The notes below the pieces were generated by a model that saw only the letters and a list, made by a program, of their open reading frames with translations, searched no databases and had not been told where the DNA came from. From Microbacterium salsuginis (GTDB lineage Bacteria > Actinomycetota > Actinomycetes > Actinomycetales > Microbacteriaceae): a DNA stretch of 64,000 nucleotides. Below are positions 41,129 to 50,351 of this stretch, in pieces (the first letter of the stretch is position 1; every line of letters starts with the position of its first letter). The translations under genes and the position numbers were made by a program. The DNA is taken from NCBI RefSeq assembly GCF_012524205.1, contig NZ_JABACI010000003.1, forward strand, positions 186,001-250,000, in the 5' to 3' direction.

Positions 41129-42757
41129 TCAATGGATGCCGCCACCGTGCTGGTACTCGTGCCACCACGCCGCCGCCGCGGTGCGCGACCCCACGCCGAG
41201 CTTGACGTAGACGTTCGCCAGGTGTCGGCCGACCGTCTTCTCGCTGATGTAGAGCTCGCCGGCGATCTGCCTGTTGCTGCGACCCGCGGCCGCCAGCTGA
41301 ACGATCTGCCGCTCCCGCGGGGTGAGAGGACCGGCGTCGGTCGCTCTCGGGACTGTCGGCACCGGGAGCGGAAACGCTCCCAGCCGCGAGAAGATGGCCT
41401 GCGCATCGGAGCGCAGCTGGTCGGCGGCGGTGTGCTCGTGCAGCGCGTCGTGTGCACAGGCGATCCAGCACATGACCTGCGCCTGCTCCCAGGGCTGAGC
41501 AAGCCGCCGGAACCGGTCCAGCGCTCGACGAAGGGGGAGCATCGCCGCGCGGGGATCGCCCGCGCCGAGCGACACCATTCCCCTCGCGTGATCGGCCCAC
41601 GCGATGAAGCCGTCGCTCGCATAGTCGACCGCTGCTGACTCGAGCTCGGCGAGCATCGTCCGCGCCTCGTCCAGCAGCTTCAGCGAGAGGGCGATCTCGA
41701 TGCCGGCTCGAAGGAGCCGTGCGCGCGCCATGCGATCCCGCTCGCCGAGAGATGCCGCGATCAGGCTGCGAGCACGCTCCGGTTGGCCTTCGGCCAGCTC
41801 CAGCAGCGCCTCGCCCGGCGCGGGGTCGATCCCGGATTCGCGCGCCCGCCCGTAGGCCGCACGAGCACCGGTGCCGTCGCCTCGCAGTCTGCGGATCTCG
41901 CCGAGCTGGTACCAGCCTTCGCCCGCGACCCAGGGGTTCTCGGAGACGAGATCGTCGCATGCCCGCTGGAGGGCTTCTTCGGCGGCATCCCACTCGCCGG
42001 CGGCGGACTGCAGTTCCAACCGGTGAACGCGACACACCCCCGCGAAGAAGAGGTCGGCGCCCAGTGAGGCACACCAGTCCTCGGTGGCGCGGGTCCAATC
42101 CGCCATCCGCCGGAAGTCGGCCAGCTCGTGACAGACGTGGATCGTCGTGCAGAGCACATCCCCCGCCCACGCGGCCTCCAGCCGGCCCGAGATCACGCAC
42201 AGCATGGCCTCATCGAGGAAGGCGAAGCCCTCCGCGGTGCGACCGGCGCGGATTGCGTGCATTCCTTCCACGACCGACGTCAGGGCCGACACGGCCGGAG
42301 ACCGCAGGAGCGAATCCAGCTCGCGCATGCGGACCACGCTCTGCGCAGCCCACAGCTCACCCGTCCCCTCCAGATCCATGCTTGTCACGAGGTACGTGAG
42401 GTAGGCGTGCGCCGGCGCGTCTGGGAGATCGGCGATCATCCGTCCGGCCCGGCGGGCCCACGCGGTGCCGACGGTCACGTCGCCGCGGGTCAGTCGGATC
42501 AGTGCGCTGACGAGCGCGACCTCAGCAGCCGCGACATGGGCGCCGGCGTCCTGGTGCGCGCGAAAGGCCGCATCGAGGTCATCCAGGCACGCCCGCTGAT
42601 CGCCCAGCCACCAACGACACGCAGCGAGATTCCTCAGGTCCTCGCCCGTCGCGAGGGCTCCATCGCGGGCAGCCTCGTATCCATTCCGGGCTGCTTCCCA
42701 GTCGCCGCGCCGGTACGCCGCCCGGGCGCCATCCAGCACGGCGGTCAGCTCCGCCAT
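41129..42757 (-). CDS. LuxR-family regulator with helical-repeat sensor region
   Basis: 542 residues. The C-terminal LuxR helix-turn-helix spans about 478-530 (LTPRERQIVQLAAAGRSNRQ, ISEKTVGRHLANVYVKLG). The first 440 residues are alpha-helical repeats of tetratricopeptide type (GDWEAARNGYEAARDGAL, WRLGDQ-like RWWLGDQRACLDDLDAAF) without an NTPase module. It may respond to a protein or small-molecule ligand and control the methyltransferase gene 129 bases downstream; that target is inferred from position. Confidence 0.87.
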   Translation of the reverse strand: MAELTAVLDGARAAYRRGDWEAARNGYEAARDGALATGEDLRNLAACRWWLGDQRACLDDLDAAFRAHQDAGAHVAAAEVALVSALIRLTRGDVTVGTAWARRAGRMIADLPDAPAHAYLTYLVTSMDLEGTGELWAAQSVVRMRELDSLLRSPAVSALTSVVEGMHAIRAGRTAEGFAFLDEAMLCVISGRLEAAWAGDVLCTTIHVCHELADFRRMADWTRATEDWCASLGADLFFAGVCRVHRLELQSAAGEWDAAEEALQRACDDLVSENPWVAGEGWYQLGEIRRLRGDGTGARAAYGRARESGIDPAPGEALLELAEGQPERARSLIAASLGERDRMARARLLRAGIEIALSLKLLDEARTMLAELESAAVDYASDGFIAWADHARGMVSLGAGDPRAAMLPLRRALDRFRRLAQPWEQAQVMCWIACAHDALHEHTAADQLRSDAQAIFSRLGAFPLPVPTVPRATDAGPLTPRERQIVQLAAAGRSNRQIAGELYISEKTVGRHLANVYVKLGVGSRTAAAAWWHEYQHGGGIH

Positions 42758-42773
42758 GCGCGAATGCTATCGG

Positions 42774-43088
42774 CTATCGGCGGCGGTCGTCAGTGCCCTG
42801 ACCGTCACCCGTGTAGCCGGCGGATCGCGTCCGACGGCGCACCACGGTGAAGAGCCCCAGCATCACGCCCATCGACACCAGGTAGAACCCGTGGAGTACC
42901 CAGATCGGACCCCATGGAAGGCTCAGGACATAGAACGTGTACACGACGTTCCCCATGTTGCCCACGACCAACGCAGTCCCGCTGTACGAGCGGAGATCGC
43001 GCGTGCGGACGGCCTTGACGACCATCGGCAGGTTCGCCGCCGCGAACAGCACCGTGGAGGCCGCGCCCGCGACCATGGGGAGGTCCAT
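42774..43088 (-). CDS. small SemiSWEET/PQ-loop-like membrane protein
   Basis: 104 residues from ATG 43088; upstream in-frame starts would add a short N-terminus. Three hydrophobic segments are visible. The first runs into LPMVVKAVRTRDLRSYSGTA, the proline-loop followed by a charged turn of SemiSWEET-type half-transporters. The second is VVGNMGNVVYTFYVLSLPW and the third VSMGVMLGLFTVV. The canonical PQ pair is PM here. Sugar or small-solute transport as a dimer is possible but not shown. Confidence 0.55.
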   Translation of the reverse strand: MDLPMVAGAASTVLFAAANLPMVVKAVRTRDLRSYSGTALVVGNMGNVVYTFYVLSLPWGPIWVLHGFYLVSMGVMLGLFTVVRRRTRSAGYTGDGQGTDDRRR

Positions 43089-43201
43089 GACACCGACGGT
43101 AGGCGCGACGGCGCGGGCGGGCATCGGCTGATCCATGCATCTTGCGGCGCGGTCTGCATGGTTCGACCCATGAGCGCCGGCCGTGGGTGGCCGCTGCCGC
43201 G

Positions 43202-44506
43202 TCAGGCGGAGAGGACGGATGCCGCCTGCCGGGCGGCGCCCAGCGCGACGTACTCTCCCGGCTCGGGCACCTTGACGGCGAGCCCGAGAACGAGCGGCGC
43301 GATCTGCCGCACCGCCTCGGACTGCGCGCCTCCGCCGATGAGGAGCGCGCGCTCGAGCGGCACGCCGAGCCCGCGCAGGGCCTCGAGGCCGGCCGCCAGG
43401 CCGGAGAGCATGCCCTCGACCGCGGCGCGCGCGAGGTTCTCGCGGGTCGTCGAGGCCAGCGTCATGCCCGTGAGCGATGCGGTCGCGTCGGGCAGGTTCG
43501 GGGTGCGCTCGCCCTCGAAGTACGGCACGAGCGTCAGGCCGCCGGCGCCGGGAGCGGTGTCGAGCGCCAGACGCGACAGCTCGGCGTGGTCCACGCCGAG
43601 CACGCGCGCGATCGCGTCGAGCACCCGCGCGGCGTTGAGGGTCGCGACGAGCGGCAGGAACCGGCCGGTGCAATCCGCGAAGCCTGCGACCGTACCGGTC
43701 GGGTCGATGGTCCGTTCCTCACTGACGGCGAACACGGTGCCCGAGGTTCCGATCGACACGACGACGTCCCCCGGCCCGGCACCGAGCCCGAGGGCTGCGC
43801 CCGCGTTGTCGCCGGCACCTCCGCCGACTCGCCGGCCGTCAGCATCCGTCACCCACTCCTCGGGTCCGAGCACCCGCGGCAGCACCGCGTCATGGCCGAG
43901 CGCGGCGCCGAGCAGCTCGCGGTCGTAGCCGCCCGTCGCGGGGTCCCAGTAGCCGGTGCCCGAGGCATCCGACCGGTCCGTCACGAGCTCGTCGAGCACC
44001 GGCCCTCGCGGCGACTCACCGGCGGGACCGAACCCGCGCAGCCGCCACGTCAGCCAGTCGTGCGGCAGCGCGACCGCGGCCACCCGGGCCGCGTTGTCGG
44101 GCTCGTGGTCACGCAGCCAGCGCAGCTTGGTGATGGTGAAGGATGCCACGGGCACGAGTCCCGTCCGCCGCGCGAGGTCCTCGGCGCCGAACTCGGTGGT
44201 GAGGTCGGCGGCGGCCTGGGCGGAACGCGTGTCGTTCCACAGCAGCGCGTCGCGGATCACCCGGCCCTCGGCGTCGAGCACGACCATGCCGTGCTGCTGC
44301 CCGCCGATGGCCCACGCCTCGACCGCGTCGAGTCCGCCGGCATCCACGATCGCTGCCTGCAGCGCCTGCCACCACGCCTCGGGATCGACCGAGGTGCCGT
44401 CGGGGTGCGCCGCACGTCCGGTGCGCACGACCGTGCCGGACGCCGTATCCGTGATGACGACCTTGCACGACTGCGTCGACGAGTCGACGCCCATCACGAG
44501 GCTCAC
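43202..44506 (-). CDS. xylB: xylulokinase
   Basis: 434 residues from GTG 44506 with AGGAG five bases upstream. A FGGY-family kinase: [15 protein letters not shown] (phosphate 1), [21 protein letters not shown], catalytic aspartate in [23 protein letters not shown] and [16 protein letters not shown]. Length is slightly below the usual 480. It phosphorylates D-xylulose for the pentose-phosphate pathway and follows xylA on the same strand, 148 bases away. Confidence 0.93.
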   Translation of the reverse strand: MSLVMGVDSSTQSCKVVITDTASGTVVRTGRAAHPDGTSVDPEAWWQALQAAIVDAGGLDAVEAWAIGGQQHGMVVLDAEGRVIRDALLWNDTRSAQAAADLTTEFGAEDLARRTGLVPVASFTITKLRWLRDHEPDNAARVAAVALPHDWLTWRLRGFGPAGESPRGPVLDELVTDRSDASGTGYWDPATGGYDRELLGAALGHDAVLPRVLGPEEWVTDADGRRVGGGAGDNAGAALGLGAGPGDVVVSIGTSGTVFAVSEERTIDPTGTVAGFADCTGRFLPLVATLNAARVLDAIARVLGVDHAELSRLALDTAPGAGGLTLVPYFEGERTPNLPDATASLTGMTLASTTRENLARAAVEGMLSGLAAGLEALRGLGVPLERALLIGGGAQSEAVRQIAPLVLGLAVKVPEPGEYVALGAARQAASVLSA

Positions 44507-44545
44507 GTGCTCTCCTATCGTTCGGCCCACCACCCACCATCACCC

Positions 44546-44614
44546 GTGAGACGTCACCTGACTGCCGAGACCGTGGGGGTCACCCAGAGTCTCAGCAGCC
44601 AGATGAAGTCTCAC
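44546..44614. repeat. nested palindrome between xylA and xylB
   Basis: Outer arms GTGAGAC (44546-44552) and GTCTCAC (44608-44614) and inner arms GAGAC (44567-44571) and GTCTC (44589-44593) are perfect complements, giving a 69-nt nested stem between two same-strand genes. It may be an RNA processing or attenuation hairpin that lowers xylB relative to xylA. Confidence 0.5.
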
Positions 44615-44654
44615 CGCCCGGGAAGGGCGCGGGGGAGGTGGATGCGAGGGGGTA

Positions 44655-45842
44655 TCAGCGGGCGCCGAGCAGGTGCTCGGTCGCGAGCTGCTGCAGGCGC
44701 ACGAAGCCGAAGCCCTTGCCGCCGAGGTACGCGTTCGCGTCGAAGTCCTCGTAGGCGGAGCGGTCGGCGAGGAAGTCGTCGTACGACTCACCCGGGTTGA
44801 GCGTGGGCACCGAGAGCTCGTCGACCTTCGCGGCGGCGAGCGCCTCCTGGACCTCGGGGTCGGCGCGGAAGGCCGCGGCGCGCTCCTTGAGCAGCAGGTA
44901 GGTGCTCATGTTCGCCGCCGCCGACTCCCACACGCCCTTCTCGTCCTCGGTGCGCGAGGGCTTGTAGTCGAAGTGACGCGGGCCCTCGTATGCGGGCACG
45001 CCACCGGGGCCGCCGTTCTCGAGCAGGTCGACCAGCGCGAACGCGTTGTGCAGGTCGCCGTGGCCGAACACGAGGTCCTGGTCGTACTTGATGCCGCGCT
45101 GGCCGTTCAGATCGATGTGGAAGAGCTTGCCGTGGTACAGCGCCTGCGCGATGCCGGCGGCGAAGTTGAGGCCCGCCATCTGCTCGTGTCCGACCTCGGG
45201 GTTCAGGCCGACCAGCTCGGGACGCTCGAGCGAGTCGATGAACGCGATCGCGTGACCCAGGGTCGGCAGCAGGATGTCGCCGCGGGGCTCGTTCGGCTTG
45301 GGCTCGATGGCGAAGCGGATGTCGTAGCCCTTGTCGGTGACGTAGTCGCCGAGCAGGTTGACGGCCTCGCGGTAGCGCTCGAGCGCGGCACGGATGTCCT
45401 TGGCCGAGTCGTACTCAGCACCCTCGCGGCCACCCCACATGACGAAGGTCTTCGCGCCGAGCTCGGCGCCGAGGTCGAGCTGGCGGAAGACCTTGCGCAG
45501 CGCGTAGCGGCGCACGTCACGGTCGTTGGAGGTGAAGCCGCCGTCCTTGAAGACGGGGGCGGAGAAGAGGTTGGTCGTCACCATCGGCACGATCAGGCCG
45601 GTGTCGGCCAGCGCGCCCTTCAGGCGATCGATCTGGTTCTGGCGCTCGGCGTCGCTCGAGCCGAACGCGAACAGGTCGTCGTCGTGGAACGTGAGTCCGT
45701 AGGCGCCGAGCTCGGCGAGCTTCTCGACGACGTGCACGACGTCGAGAGCGTTGCGGGTCGGCCCGCCGAACGGGTCGGTGCCGTTGTAGCCGACGGTCCA
45801 GAGGCCGAACGAGAACTTGTCGGCGGGAGTGGGGGTGGGCAT
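44655..45842 (-). CDS. xylA: xylose isomerase
   Basis: 395 residues, the typical size and sequence of the actinobacterial class I enzyme: [25 protein letters not shown] (catalytic His), [37 protein letters not shown] (metal-binding Glu), [33 protein letters not shown] and [11 protein letters not shown]. It converts D-xylose to D-xylulose in the cytoplasm. It is divergent from the GH30 xylanase gene, sharing a regulatory region. Confidence 0.97.
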   Translation of the reverse strand: MPTPTPADKFSFGLWTVGYNGTDPFGGPTRNALDVVHVVEKLAELGAYGLTFHDDDLFAFGSSDAERQNQIDRLKGALADTGLIVPMVTTNLFSAPVFKDGGFTSNDRDVRRYALRKVFRQLDLGAELGAKTFVMWGGREGAEYDSAKDIRAALERYREAVNLLGDYVTDKGYDIRFAIEPKPNEPRGDILLPTLGHAIAFIDSLERPELVGLNPEVGHEQMAGLNFAAGIAQALYHGKLFHIDLNGQRGIKYDQDLVFGHGDLHNAFALVDLLENGGPGGVPAYEGPRHFDYKPSRTEDEKGVWESAAANMSTYLLLKERAAAFRADPEVQEALAAAKVDELSVPTLNPGESYDDFLADRSAYEDFDANAYLGGKGFGFVRLQQLATEHLLGAR

Positions 45843-45861
45843 GGCGCTCCTTCGCGGGGAA

Positions 45862-45883
45862 TTGTTGCTGAAGACAACCTATA
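45862..45883 (-). promoter_or_regulatory. xylA promoter with overlapping inverted repeat
   Basis: On the minus strand TATAGG (45883-45878) is a plausible -10. Just downstream lies GTTGTCTTCAGCAAC (45878-45864), an inverted repeat with GTTG/CAAC arms that would overlap the transcription start. A repressor site for xylose control is likely; the regulator is not in the window. Confidence 0.4.
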
Positions 45884-45950
45884 CCACATCGGTCGCTACG
45901 GCTACTCCCGGTGCGACCGCTTGACGCTCACGTGGGTTCAGCCCTAGGTT

Positions 45951-45981
45951 AACGTTTACATCGGCCGCGATAACGTTTACA
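45951..45981 (+). promoter_or_regulatory. paired LacI-type operators before the GH30 gene
   Basis: AACGTTTACA occurs at 45951-45960 and 45972-45981, 21 bp apart, each with the central AACGTT palindrome typical of LacI/GalR sites. The same word pair, 20 bp apart, stands before uxaC (50306-50335). Confidence 0.65.
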
Positions 45982-46009
45982 TCGGTCGAGCAGATTCGAG
46001 GGAGAAGCT

Positions 46010-47929
46010 GTGAGAAGAACACTGTCGTTATTCGCGGCCGCGAGTCTGGTGGGTGCCGGCTTCGCCGCCGCACCGGCCGCCGCGGCCACCACCACCGGAA
46101 TCGATCTGCAGCCTGAGAACACGCAGCAGACGATCGACGGCTTCGGCTACTCCGCGGCCTTTCAGCGCACGCACCGGCTGAACCTGCTGTCGGACGAGAA
46201 GAAGGCCGAGGCCACAGAGCTGCTGCTCGGCGACAGCGGCGTCGATCCGTCGATCCTCCGCCTCGGTATCGGCGGTCAGTCGACCCCGCCGTACGACTGG
46301 ATGCTCTCCATCCAGCCGACCGATCCCGGCGGCCCCGAAGCGGAGCCGAACTACCAGTGGGACGGCTATGACAACGGCCAGGTGTGGTTCGCCCAGGCCG
46401 CCGAGGCCGCGGGGGTCGAGTACATCTACGGCAACGCCTGGACTGCGCCGGGCTACATGAAGACGAACAACAGCCCCGCCAACGGCGGCACGCTGTGCGG
46501 CCTGTCGGGGACCACGTGCGCCAGCGGCGACTGGACCGACGCATATGCCGATTATCTCGTCGCGTGGGCGGACTTCTACAAGCAGGAGGGCGTCGACATC
46601 GACGGGATCGCCTTCGCGAACGAGCCCGATTACACCTCGACGTACGAGTCCATGCGGCTCACGCCCGCGCAGGCGGCGGAATTCACCAAGACGCTCGGGC
46701 CGGTGGCGGATGCCGCGGGCTACGACGTGCTGTGCTGCGAGTCGTTCGGCTGGAACCAGGGCAAGAACTACCACAGCGCGATCCTCGAAGACGCCGAAGC
46801 CGCCCAGTGGATCGACGTCCTCACCGCGCATTCGTACGCGAGCCGGTCCGATACCCCGTTCGAGACCGACAAGTCCCTGTGGATGTCGGAGTGGGCGGCC
46901 TCGGTCGCAGGCCTCACGCAGTTCAATGCGAACTGGGACGGTGCTCCGGCCGCCGGCTCCGACGGCATACGTCTGGTCGATCACATGATGGACTCGCTCA
47001 CGCTCGGCGGCGCCACGGGCTACCTCTGGTGGCTGGGCGTCAGCCAAGGCGGCTCGGGCTCACTCATGGTCGTGGACGTCGAGAACGACACGTACACCGT
47101 GGGTGCCCGGTTGTGGGGCATGGCGGCGTTCAGCAGGTTCGTGCGCCCGGAATCGGTTCGCTTCGACGCCGTCCACGCCCTCGCGGACGTCAAGGTCGCG
47201 GCGTTCGACAACGCGGACGGGACGCGGGTCGTACAGCTGCTGAACAACGGCACGACTGCCGTCAGCACCGACATCGACCTCGACAGGCAGCCCACCGCGT
47301 ACCTCAACGACCAGACGCACCACCTCGAGGCGGTCGACGGAATCGCCACGACCGCCGACGGCGTCACCGCGCTGCAACTGCCCGCGCGCTCGCTGGTCAC
47401 CCTGGTGCTCGAGCCCGATGCGCCGTCCGGCGAAGGCATCCCGGTCGAAGCCACCGTCCCCGAATCGACCGAGCCGGGTTCGCTCGCGATGACCGTCGCC
47501 GATTTCGGCGAGGGAGTGACCCTCGCCGAAGCCGCCAACGCCGGCGACCGGTTGCGCTTCGAGGGCGGCCTGCCCGAGGTGAGCGTGACCGATTCGCGCA
47601 ACGCCGATCAGGCGGGCGCCGGCGGGTGGGCCGTCTCCGGACAGTCCAGTGACTTCACGGCCGGCGACGTCGTCCTCGGCGCCGAGCACTTGGGCTGGAC
47701 CCCGAAGGTGCTCGACGCGAGACCGGGCGTGACCGCGGGTGCGAGCGTGTCGACCACGCTCGGCGCCGGGCCGGGCCTCGCGGATCCGGCCTCGCTCGCT
47801 TCAGCCGGCAGCGAGGGGCGCTTCGGCTCGACCGCCATGTCGGCGGACCTCTTCCTCGAGGTCCCCGTCGACACGACGCCCGGAACGTACCGGGGAACCG
47901 TCACCGTCTCGCTCTTCCCCGTCGACTGA
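46010..47929 (+). CDS. secreted GH30 xylanase with C-terminal WxL-like domain
   Basis: 639 residues from GTG 46010. A signal peptide covers about residues 1-26. The GH30 barrel starts TIDGFGYSAAFQRTHRLNLL, with SGVDPSILRLGIGG, AWTAPGYMKTNNS, acid/base E205 (IAFANEPDYTS), nucleophile E294 (LWMSEWAAS) and the side beta-domain ending near 470. FQR, APGYMKTN and the CGLSGTTCASGDW loop recall fungal subfamily-7 (glucurono)xylanases. Residues about 470-639 form a WxL-like domain (VSGQSSDFTAGDV, LGWTPKVLDA, TPGTYRGTVTVSLFPVD). The downstream DUF916 protein is the expected binding partner, so the enzyme is probably held on the cell surface. Xylan as substrate is inferred from the locus. Confidence 0.88.
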   Translation: MRRTLSLFAAASLVGAGFAAAPAAAATTTGIDLQPENTQQTIDGFGYSAAFQRTHRLNLLSDEKKAEATELLLGDSGVDPSILRLGIGGQSTPPYDWMLSIQPTDPGGPEAEPNYQWDGYDNGQVWFAQAAEAAGVEYIYGNAWTAPGYMKTNNSPANGGTLCGLSGTTCASGDWTDAYADYLVAWADFYKQEGVDIDGIAFANEPDYTSTYESMRLTPAQAAEFTKTLGPVADAAGYDVLCCESFGWNQGKNYHSAILEDAEAAQWIDVLTAHSYASRSDTPFETDKSLWMSEWAASVAGLTQFNANWDGAPAAGSDGIRLVDHMMDSLTLGGATGYLWWLGVSQGGSGSLMVVDVENDTYTVGARLWGMAAFSRFVRPESVRFDAVHALADVKVAAFDNADGTRVVQLLNNGTTAVSTDIDLDRQPTAYLNDQTHHLEAVDGIATTADGVTALQLPARSLVTLVLEPDAPSGEGIPVEATVPESTEPGSLAMTVADFGEGVTLAEAANAGDRLRFEGGLPEVSVTDSRNADQAGAGGWAVSGQSSDFTAGDVVLGAEHLGWTPKVLDARPGVTAGASVSTTLGAGPGLADPASLASAGSEGRFGSTAMSADLFLEVPVDTTPGTYRGTVTVSLFPVD

Positions 47930-48001
47930 GTCGACCGTGGGGCGTGGCCGCGCACGCGGTCACGCCCCACCATCCCCCACCTTCCCTCCTCCGGAGGCAT
48001 C

Positions 48002-49114
48002 ATGCCGTCCCCCACTCTCTTCACGGCCGCACTCACGGCTGCGCTCGCATTCGCGGTTCCGCCCGCAGGCGCGGTCGCCGCGGATGCTGCCGGAACGACT
48101 CGCGACTCGGCGTACGCCGTGTCTGCGGAGACGGCCGACCCGTCCGCCGGCGCCACGACGTGGACACTCGAACCCGCGTCGGCGGACGGGCCGGACGGCC
48201 GGGTCTCACTGCGGCATGTGATCGATCCCGGCTCGATCGTCGAGGATCACGTCACCGTGACGAACTTCAGCGCCGAGCCCGCCGTCTTCGCCCTGTACGC
48301 GAGCGACGGCGTCATCTCTCCCACCGGCGACTTCGACCTGCTGCCGCCGGGCGCCATGCCCGTCGACGGGGGCTCGTGGATCTCGATCGGCGCGGTCGAG
48401 GGGGCGACGCCACGGGACGGCGGCCTCGCGCTCGAGCTGCCGGCCGGAGGCTCTGCGACCGTTCCACTCACGATCACCGTTCCCGAGGACGCGCTGCCCG
48501 GCGATCATCCGGCCGGGGTCGTCGCGGAGCTGACGCAGGATGACGGCGGCGCCGTGCGCCTGACGAGCCGAGTGGGCGTGCGCGCGCACCTCCGGGTCGC
48601 GGGCGACGTCGTCGCCTCGCTCCAGCCCGACGAGGTCTCGGCCACCTGGATCCCGTCGTGGAACCCCTTCGCCCCGGGATCGGTCGAGGTGACGTTCTCG
48701 ATCACCAATGACGGCAACGTGCGACTCGGAGCCGACTCAGCCGTCTCACTCACCGGACCCTTCGGACTGGCGCCCGCCGAAGCCACCACGACCTCGCGAG
48801 AAGTACTCCCCCGCCAGGAGATGCTCACGACGGTGACGGTGCCCGCCTGGCCGCTCGTCCTCGGCACGGGATCGGTGGACCTCGCGCCGCTCGTCGTCGG
48901 CGAGGACGAGATCACCGCGCCCGCTGCCGCCTCGGCATCGTTCACGGTCTGGACGATCCCGTGGGTCCAGCTCGCTCTGATCATCCTGCTGGTGGGCGGC
49001 TTCCTGCTGCTTCGGCTCGCGCGCCGGCGCTCCGCCGCCCGCGTCCAGGCCCGCATCGACGCCGCCGTCGCGGCGGCGCGGACCACGGAACAGCAAGCCG
49101 TGGCGGCGAACTGA
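48002..49114 (+). CDS. DUF916/WxL-protein-binding membrane protein
   Basis: 370 residues. The signal peptide covers about 1-27. The ectodomain has VSLRHVIDPGSIVEDHVTVT, then FALYASDGVISPTGDFDLLP, GGSATVPLTITVPEDALPGDH and VRLTSRVGVRAHLRVAG, the WxL-binding/peptidoglycan-binding pattern of DUF916 proteins. One membrane helix (LALIILLVGGFLLLRLA, about 324-340) and a basic cytoplasmic tail follow. It lies 72 bases after the GH30-WxL gene and probably anchors that enzyme to the envelope. Confidence 0.85.
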   Translation: MPSPTLFTAALTAALAFAVPPAGAVAADAAGTTRDSAYAVSAETADPSAGATTWTLEPASADGPDGRVSLRHVIDPGSIVEDHVTVTNFSAEPAVFALYASDGVISPTGDFDLLPPGAMPVDGGSWISIGAVEGATPRDGGLALELPAGGSATVPLTITVPEDALPGDHPAGVVAELTQDDGGAVRLTSRVGVRAHLRVAGDVVASLQPDEVSATWIPSWNPFAPGSVEVTFSITNDGNVRLGADSAVSLTGPFGLAPAEATTTSREVLPRQEMLTTVTVPAWPLVLGTGSVDLAPLVVGEDEITAPAAASASFTVWTIPWVQLALIILLVGGFLLLRLARRRSAARVQARIDAAVAAARTTEQQAVAAN

Positions 49115-49157
49115 CGGCGCGGTCAGACGGCTGCCCGCCTCCTGCCCCGCGGCTCGG

Positions 49158-49175
49158 AGTCCGCGCCCGGGCGGA
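49158..49175. terminator. terminator-like palindrome between convergent genes
   Basis: An 18-nt perfect palindrome (GTCCGC, GCCCGGGC core, GCGGAC) in the 82-base gap between the DUF916 gene and the lacI-type gene, which converge. No T-tract, as is common in high-GC genomes. Confidence 0.5.
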
Positions 49176-49196
49176 CCCGGCCCCGCGGTACCGCCG

Positions 49197-50222
49197 TCAG
49201 CCCCGGTCCGCGTCGGCGGGGGGTGCGGTCGAGTCCCGCACAGCGAGGCGCGGCGTGACCACGCGGTGGAGCCCTGCCTCGGCCGGCTCGTGATGATCGA
49301 TCCGCTCGAGCAGGAGCTCGACGGCGAGCTCGCCGCACTCGGTGAGATCGGCGCCGACGCTCGTGAGGCGCGGCGACGACAATTCCGCCACGAAGGTGTT
49401 GTCGAAGCCCATGAGACTCACGTCGCCGGGGACGCGGATGCCGGTCTCGGACCATCGCGCGAGAAGCCCGAGGGCGACGAGGTCGTTGTAGGCGATGACG
49501 GCTGTCGCGCCGCTGTCGCGCGCGGCCGCCGCCGCCGCGCGGCCGCCGTCGACGTCGGGCGCGAAGGATCCCACGTCGATCAGCGTGACGCCGTCGAGCT
49601 CGGCCGCGGCCTCGCGGGTGCCGTGGGCACGACGACCCTGCGACCACGAGCGCTCGGGTCCGCCGACGTACGCGATGCGGCGGTGCCCGAGTTCATACAG
49701 GTGGCCGACCGCGGTACGAGCGCCCGACCGCTCGTCGATGGTGACCGTGGGTGCGGTCACCCCCAGCTCACTGAGGTCGCGGTTGATCAGGACGCAGGTG
49801 GTCGTGCTCATGATCTCGGCGAGCCGATCGTCGGGAAGCCGTGAGGACGCAAGGATGATGCCGTCGATCTGCGAGCGCAGAGCGGCGATCTCTTCGGCCT
49901 CGACCTCGGCGAGCTCGGTGGTGTCGACGACGACGAGTCCGTAGCCTCGCTCACGGGATAGACCCTGCGCCCCCTTGGTGAGCGAGGAGAAGTACGGGTT
50001 GACGATGTCGGGCACGACCAGGGCGATGACGCCGGTGCGGCCGCGGCGAAGGCTGCTCGCCGCCCGATTCGGCCGGTACCCCAAGTCGCGGACAGCGGCC
50101 AGGACTCGATCGCGGGTGTCTTCCGACACGCGATGCGGCTCGCGCAGCGCGCGCGATACGGTCGCGATCGACACGCCGGAGCGAGCGGCGACATCATGTA
50201 CGGTCACCAACCTGTGCGCCAC
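49197..50222 (-). CDS. LacI-family transcriptional regulator of the glucuronoxylan genes
   Basis: 341 residues, GTG 50222. The helix-turn-helix and hinge are VTVHDVAARSGVSIATVSRAL and YRPNRAASSLRRGRTG, followed by a periplasmic-binding-protein-like sensor domain starting VIALVVPDIVNPYFSSL. It is divergent from uxaC across a 129-base region holding two AACGTTTACA sites; the same pair precedes the GH30 gene. The likely inducer is a glucuronate or aldouronate intermediate. Confidence 0.9.
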   Translation of the reverse strand: MAHRLVTVHDVAARSGVSIATVSRALREPHRVSEDTRDRVLAAVRDLGYRPNRAASSLRRGRTGVIALVVPDIVNPYFSSLTKGAQGLSRERGYGLVVVDTTELAEVEAEEIAALRSQIDGIILASSRLPDDRLAEIMSTTTCVLINRDLSELGVTAPTVTIDERSGARTAVGHLYELGHRRIAYVGGPERSWSQGRRAHGTREAAAELDGVTLIDVGSFAPDVDGGRAAAAAARDSGATAVIAYNDLVALGLLARWSETGIRVPGDVSLMGFDNTFVAELSSPRLTSVGADLTECGELAVELLLERIDHHEPAEAGLHRVVTPRLAVRDSTAPPADADRG

Positions 50223-50305
50223 CTTGCTGCTCGGAGGAGATCATTCTCCCGCAGATCATGTGGAAGAACACCGACGGAAACATGTCGTACCGCCGGAACC
50301 ACAAT

Positions 50306-50335
50306 AACGTTTACAGTGGAGTAAGAACGTTTACA
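50306..50335 (+). promoter_or_regulatory. paired LacI-type operators before uxaC
   Basis: AACGTTTACA at 50306-50315 and again at 50326-50335, 20 bp apart, in the divergent region between the lacI-type gene and uxaC. They lie just before the GGAGCA ribosome-binding site of uxaC, so the promoter must overlap or precede them. Confidence 0.65.
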
Positions 50336-50351
50336 TCGAAGGAGCACGCCG

